9,577 nt of DNA from DASSKP01 sp035695045 (GTDB lineage Bacteria > Actinomycetota > Actinomycetes > JAFAQI01): positions 1 through 9,577 of the forward strand of contig DASSEX010000087.1 in the NCBI GenBank assembly GCA_035695045.1, given 5' to 3'. Every line of letters begins with the position of its first letter. Position 1 is the stretch's first letter. Below the pieces are notes generated by a model. That model saw only the letters and a program-made list of their open reading frames with translations. It was not told where the DNA came from and ran no database searches. Both the position numbers and the translations under genes were made by a program. Positions 6,797-9,577 of the stretch are shown piece after piece.

Positions 6797-7753
6797 ATGC
6801 CGAAGCCGACGTTTCGGGCCGCTCCGGTGCGCGTCCGCGTGCCCGCGACGAGCGCGAACCTCGGGCCGGGCTTCGACGCGCTCGGTCTTGCGCTCGGCCT
6901 GTACGACGACGTCGTCGTACGCGTCACCGACGAACCTGGCCTCACCGTCGACGTCGCGGGCATGGGCGCGGCCAGCGTCGCGCGCAATGCCCGCAACCTC
7001 GTGGTGCGCGCGATGTACGCCGCGTTCAAGCAGCTCGGCGGCCGTCCGCGCGGCCTCGAGGTCGTCTGCGCCAACCGCATTCCGCACAGTCGCGGACTCG
7101 GGTCTTCTGCCGCCGCGATCGTCGCCGGTGTCGTCGCGGCTCGGGCTCTGGTCGCGGGCGGTGCCGAGCGGATGAGCGACGAGACGGCGTTGGCGCTGGC
7201 GAGCGAGCTGGAAGGCCATCCCGACAACGTCGCCGCCTGCCTCCTCGGCGGACTCACGGTGGCATGGACCGACGACGGCGGCGCGCACGGCATCAAGCTG
7301 CCGGTGGCGGCTGAGCTGGCGCCGGTCGCGTTCATCCCGGGCACGTCGTCGTCGACGCGGGCCGCTCGACGGCTGCTGCCGGATGCGGTGCCGCACGCCG
7401 ATGCGGCACGCAACGCCGGGCGCGCCGCGCTCCTCGTGGCCGCGCTGGCCGGGGGAACCCCGTTGCTCATGTCGGCGACGGAGGACCGGCTGCACCAGGA
7501 CTACCGGGCTCCGGCGATGCCGCGCACCGCGGCCCTGGTCGCGGACCTGCGCGCGGCAGGGATCCCGGCCGTGGTGTCGGGGGCCGGTCCGACGGTGCTG
7601 GCACTGACGACGGCCGAGACCCGTGAGCAGGCGCTCGCAGTGAGCCGGCGCGGCTGGTCGACGACGCCGCTGGACGTCGACGGCGAGGGCGCCTCGGTGC
7701 TTCCCCTCGACTTGTCAGGCGCTCAGGCACCGGTTCCTCCGGACACGTCCTGA
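6797..7753 (+). CDS. thrB: Homoserine kinase (GHMP family)
   Basis: The enzyme phosphorylates L-homoserine with ATP, giving the substrate of ThrC. It has 318 aa. The N-terminal GHMP motif is VPATSANLGPGFDALGLAL. The phosphate-binding motif is GLGSSAA at 100-106 (RIPHSRGLGSSAA). A conserved EGHPDNV block lies at 139-145, and the C-terminal GHMP motif SGAGPTVLAL begins at 261. The frame is open far upstream, but that part is a shadow of thrC. ATG 6797 is the first start codon after the thrC stop and sits just before the conserved N-terminus. No convincing SD precedes it, so translation likely depends on ribosomes ending on thrC 8 bp before. It is the last gene of the block. Confidence 0.96.
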   Translation: MPKPTFRAAPVRVRVPATSANLGPGFDALGLALGLYDDVVVRVTDEPGLTVDVAGMGAASVARNARNLVVRAMYAAFKQLGGRPRGLEVVCANRIPHSRGLGSSAAAIVAGVVAARALVAGGAERMSDETALALASELEGHPDNVAACLLGGLTVAWTDDGGAHGIKLPVAAELAPVAFIPGTSSSTRAARRLLPDAVPHADAARNAGRAALLVAALAGGTPLLMSATEDRLHQDYRAPAMPRTAALVADLRAAGIPAVVSGAGPTVLALTTAETREQALAVSRRGWSTTPLDVDGEGASVLPLDLSGAQAPVPPDTS

Positions 7754-7771
7754 CAGGTGCCTCCTGACAGG
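7713..7771 (+). repeat. Repeat-rich bipartite hairpin across the thrB stop codon
   Basis: TGTCAGG (7713-7719) can pair with CCTGACA (7763-7769), and inside it AGGCACC (7725-7731) can pair with GGTGCCT (7756-7762), giving 14 bp in two blocks. The 10-mer TCCTGACAGG is also directly repeated at 7748-7757 and 7762-7771 (14-bp period). A palindrome CCGGCGCGCCGG follows at 7785-7796. No U-tract follows, so this is not a canonical intrinsic terminator. It may attenuate or end the argS-thrB transcript, possibly with Rho. Confidence 0.4.
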
Positions 7772-7799
7772 GGCGGGAATGCTTCCGGCGCGCCGGTTG

Positions 7800-7828
7800 T
7801 TGCCGACGGTGCGACCTGGCACTACGCT
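7800..7828 (+). promoter_or_regulatory. Sigma70-type promoter for rho
   Basis: TTGCCG (7800-7805) and TACGCT (7823-7828) are separated by exactly 17 bp, giving 4/6 and 3/6 matches to the consensus with the invariant TA...T of the -10. The predicted start is near 7835, leaving an rho leader of about 230 nt. An overlapping alternative -35 is TTGTTG (7797-7802) at 20-bp spacing. Confidence 0.6.
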
Positions 7829-7834
7829 GGGTGC

Positions 7835-8066
7835 TGCGACAGCCGCCCCGATCTGCGGCCGGCCCTCGCTCTCCCGTGACGCGACCGTCACTTCGCACAT
7901 CCCACAGCACTCGAACGCAGCGAAGTGATTCTCCCCCCGCCACGGTGACGTGCGAGCCTCCCGCCTCTTCGGGTGAGTCCGGACTGACCATTCGTCCGGA
8001 CCCCGGTATCCCACAGATGTCCGCGCCACGCCGGCGCGGTGCACGGTCCCAGGAAGGACCTCCTTC
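7835..8066 (+). promoter_or_regulatory. Long structured rho 5' leader, probable autoregulatory region
   Basis: The stretch between thrB and rho has no recognisable gene but holds ordered structure. Hairpin A pairs 7888-7896 with 7920-7928 (TCACTTCGC/GCGAAGTGA, 9 bp). It competes with a small hairpin GTGAC 7876-7880 / GTCAC 7887-7891. Hairpin B is two copies of palindromic GTCCGGAC (7977-7984 and 7994-8001), extended by CGGG/CCCG. Hairpin C is CCGCGCC 8021-8027 with GGCGCGG 8033-8039. GGTCC 8045-8049 can pair with GGACC 8056-8060 around the ribosome binding site. C-rich, G-poor segments (for example 7897-7919 and 7929-7943) resemble Rho-loading sequence. E. coli rho is autoregulated in its leader; the same here is inference. 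Confidence 0.5.
8051..8057 (+). promoter_or_regulatory. rho ribosome binding site
   Basis: AGGAAGG lies 9 nt before the GTG at 8067 and decides the rho start. It sits within or beside alternative hairpins: GGTCC/GGACC (8045-8049 with 8056-8060), or AGGA/TCCT (8051-8054 with 8061-8064). It may therefore be masked in some states. Confidence 0.75.
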
Positions 8067-9577
8067 GTGAACGACAGCAACGACCTCGCCGAAGGCGCCG
8101 CCACCACGGTCACCGCTGGTGACGAGCGCGCCAACGGCACCGCCGGTCGCAAGCGGAGCGGCGGCTTGTCCGCCATGCTCCTGCCCGAGCTCCAGCAGCT
8201 CGCCGGCAGCCTCGGCATCTCCGGCACGGCGCGAATGCGCAAGAGCCAGCTCATCGAAGCGATCACGGCCAAGCAGGCCGGCGGAAACGGCGCCGCCTCC
8301 GCGCAGGCGCCCACCACGACCGAGGCGCCCCCGCAGCGAGGCGACGGTCGTGTCCGCGAACAGTACGACGACGAGCCCGCCGAGCGTGCCGAGCGGCCGC
8401 CCCGCGAGCGCCAGCAGGGTGAACGCCAGCAGGGTGACCGCCAGCAGGGTGACCGCCAGCAGGGCGACCGGCAGCAGGGCGACCGGCAGCGCCAGGGCGG
8501 CGGCCAGAACCAGGGCGGCGGCCAGAACCAGGGCGGCGGGCAGACACAGGGCGCGCAGCGCCAGCAAGGCGCCGGCTACCAGCAGGGCGGCGACGACGAG
8601 CTCGGTGGCCGTGGCGGCCGGCGCGGCCGGTTCCGGGAGCGCAACCGCAGCCGCAACCGTGACCGGTTCGGCCCAGGTGACTCCGAGCCGGTCATCAGCG
8701 ACGACGACGTGCTCGTTCCGGTCGGCGGCATCGTCGACATCCTGGAGAACTACGCGTTCGTCCGCACCGCCGGCTACCTGCCGAGCAGCAACGACGTCTA
8801 CGTCTCCCTCGCGCAGGTCCGCCGCTACGGGCTGCGCAAGGGTGACGCCGTCACCGGCGCGGTGCGCCAGCCGCGTGAAGGCGAGCGCAGGGAGAAGTTC
8901 AACGCCCTCGTGCGCCTCGACACCATCAACGGCGTCGACCCCGAGCAGGCGAAGGGCCGCCCGGACTTCACCAAGCTGGTGCCGCTCTACCCGCAGGACA
9001 GGCTGCGGCTGGAGACCGAGCCCACCATCCTCACGACCCGCGTCATCGACCTGGTCGCGCCGCTCGGCAAGGGGCAGCGCGGTCTGATCGTGTCGCCTCC
9101 GAAGGCCGGCAAGACGATGGTGCTGCAGGCGATCGCCAACGCGATCACCACCAACAACCCCGAGGTCCACCTCATGGTCGTGCTCGTCGACGAGCGGCCG
9201 GAGGAGGTCACCGACATGCAGCGGTCGGTGAAGGGCGAGGTCATCGCCTCGACCTTCGACCGGCCCGCCGACGACCACACGATGGTCGCCGAGCTGTCGA
9301 TCGAGCGGGCCAAGCGGCTGGTCGAGCTCGGCCACGACGTCGTCGTGCTCCTCGACTCCATCACCCGGCTCGGCCGCGCCTACAACCTTGCCGCACCGGC
9401 GAGCGGGCGGATCCTCTCCGGCGGCGTGGACTCGACGGCGCTCTACCCGCCGAAGCGTTTCTTCGGCGCCGCGCGCAACATCGAGAACGGCGGCTCGCTG
9501 ACGATCCTCGCCACGGCACTGGTCGAGACCGGTTCGCGGATGGACGAGGTCATCTTCGAGGAGTTCAAGGGCACCGG
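8067..9577 (+). CDS. rho: Transcription termination factor Rho (3' truncated by window edge)
   Basis: The GTG at 8067 opens a frame with no stop to the window end, giving 503 complete codons. Rho is a hexameric RNA helicase/ATPase that ends transcription at C-rich rut sites. Domains in order: a Rho_N helical domain at about 33-71 (LLPELQQLAGSLGISG); a long disordered Q/G/R/D/E-rich insertion at about 73-215 with tandem repeats; an OB-fold primary RNA-binding domain from 219 (VGGIVDILENYAFVRTAGYL); then the RecA-like ATPase. That last domain has Walker A PPKAGKT at 344-350, catalytic-Glu region DERPEE, Walker B LLDSITR at 428-434, and the SGGVDS Q-loop. The frame leaves the window inside EEFKGTG. 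Roughly 80-90 residues, including the R-loop, are therefore missing. AGGAAGG supports the start. Confidence 0.97.
   Translation, partial: MNDSNDLAEGAATTVTAGDERANGTAGRKRSGGLSAMLLPELQQLAGSLGISGTARMRKSQLIEAITAKQAGGNGAASAQAPTTTEAPPQRGDGRVREQYDDEPAERAERPPRERQQGERQQGDRQQGDRQQGDRQQGDRQRQGGGQNQGGGQNQGGGQTQGAQRQQGAGYQQGGDDELGGRGGRRGRFRERNRSRNRDRFGPGDSEPVISDDDVLVPVGGIVDILENYAFVRTAGYLPSSNDVYVSLAQVRRYGLRKGDAVTGAVRQPREGERREKFNALVRLDTINGVDPEQAKGRPDFTKLVPLYPQDRLRLETEPTILTTRVIDLVAPLGKGQRGLIVSPPKAGKTMVLQAIANAITTNNPEVHLMVVLVDERPEEVTDMQRSVKGEVIASTFDRPADDHTMVAELSIERAKRLVELGHDVVVLLDSITRLGRAYNLAAPASGRILSGGVDSTALYPPKRFFGAARNIENGGSLTILATALVETGSRMDEVIFEEFKGT
8409..8483 (+). repeat. 15-bp tandem repeat, five units, coding (RQQG[D/E])5 in Rho
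   Basis: Five adjacent 15-bp units of the form CGCCAGCAGGGTGAC (8409, 8424, 8439, 8454, 8469) encode RQQGE once and RQQGD four times, residues 115-139. Units 2 and 3 are identical and the others differ at one to three third-codon or Asp/Glu positions, suggesting recent duplication. The unit length keeps the reading frame. Confidence 0.93.
8505..8558 (+). repeat. 18-bp tandem repeat coding QNQGGG in Rho
   Basis: Two nearly identical 18-bp units (8505-8522 and 8523-8540, CAGAACCAGGGCGGCGG plus C or G) encode QNQGGG. A degenerate third unit (8541-8558) encodes QTQGAQ. Together they cover residues 147-164, directly after the RQQGD block. Confidence 0.9.

Noticed and set aside
7785..7802. CCGGCGCGCCGG plus TTGTTG as an intrinsic terminator after thrB
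   Set aside because: Only four pairs can form once a loop is allowed, and the following tract is short and mixed. It overlaps the rho -35 instead.
7831..8070. A full 79-codon plus-strand gene from GTG 7831
   Set aside because: GTG 7831 lies only 2 nt after the predicted -10 and would be outside the transcript. No SD is present and the protein has no recognisable domain. Only shorter internal starts are kept, as a leader-ORF finding.
7467..9335. A 622-codon open frame on the minus strand opposite the thrB end and rho
   Set aside because: It is antisense to strongly supported genes. Its Leu/Ala/Val-rich stretch is simply the complement of the Q/G/R repeats of Rho. Such long antisense frames are expected in GC-rich coding DNA.
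1..9577. CRISPR array, toxin-antitoxin pair, phage or defence genes
   Set aside because: I found no spaced repeat array and no unassigned plus-strand gene beyond those listed. The only mobile DNA seen is the left edge.

Overview
This is a high-GC actinobacterial chromosome segment. The gene order argS-lysA-hom-thrC-thrB-rho matches the order known from Mycobacterium tuberculosis and other Actinobacteria. Supporting signs are the HIGG form of the ArgS signature, leaderless -10 boxes (TANNNT 6-7 nt before the start codon), GTG starts, and a Rho with a long Q/G/R-rich insertion. The sequence does not allow a genus call.

Layout. Positions 1-141 look like the right end of an IS481-like insertion sequence: the last 33 codons of its transposase, a strong stem-loop and a terminal palindrome. 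Directly next to it, on the minus strand at 143-217, is a tRNA-Arg(CCG) gene with encoded CCA. A 71-bp divergent intergenic region (218-288) carries an inverted repeat and drives the tRNA leftward and a stand-alone response-regulator receiver rightward (289-681). The receiver gene overlaps by 4 bp a gene for a His-rich lipoprotein of unknown function (678-1367). After a 39-bp gap with a leaderless-type promoter comes a tight block: argS (1407-3062), lysA (3059-4444), hom (4441-5733), thrC (5730-6788) and thrB (6797-7753). Three of its junctions are 4-bp stop/start overlaps. A 313-bp non-coding stretch (7754-8066) then holds a sigma70-type promoter and a structured leader of about 230 nt. It leads into rho (8067 onward), which runs off the right edge about four-fifths of the way through.

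How the genes work together. LysA makes lysine from meso-diaminopimelate. Hom, ThrC and ThrB take aspartate semialdehyde through homoserine and phosphohomoserine to threonine. The block therefore joins two branches of the aspartate family to arginyl-tRNA synthesis. A tRNA-Arg that ArgS would charge lies 1.2 kb upstream. rho has its own promoter and probably its own leader control.

Most of the window is conserved housekeeping sequence, and I see no complete novel system. The places most worth a second look are the rho leader (alternative hairpins, a possible SD-occluding hairpin and an ORF ending on the rho start codon), the repeat-rich Rho insertion, the receiver/lipoprotein pair, and the IS/tRNA junction.
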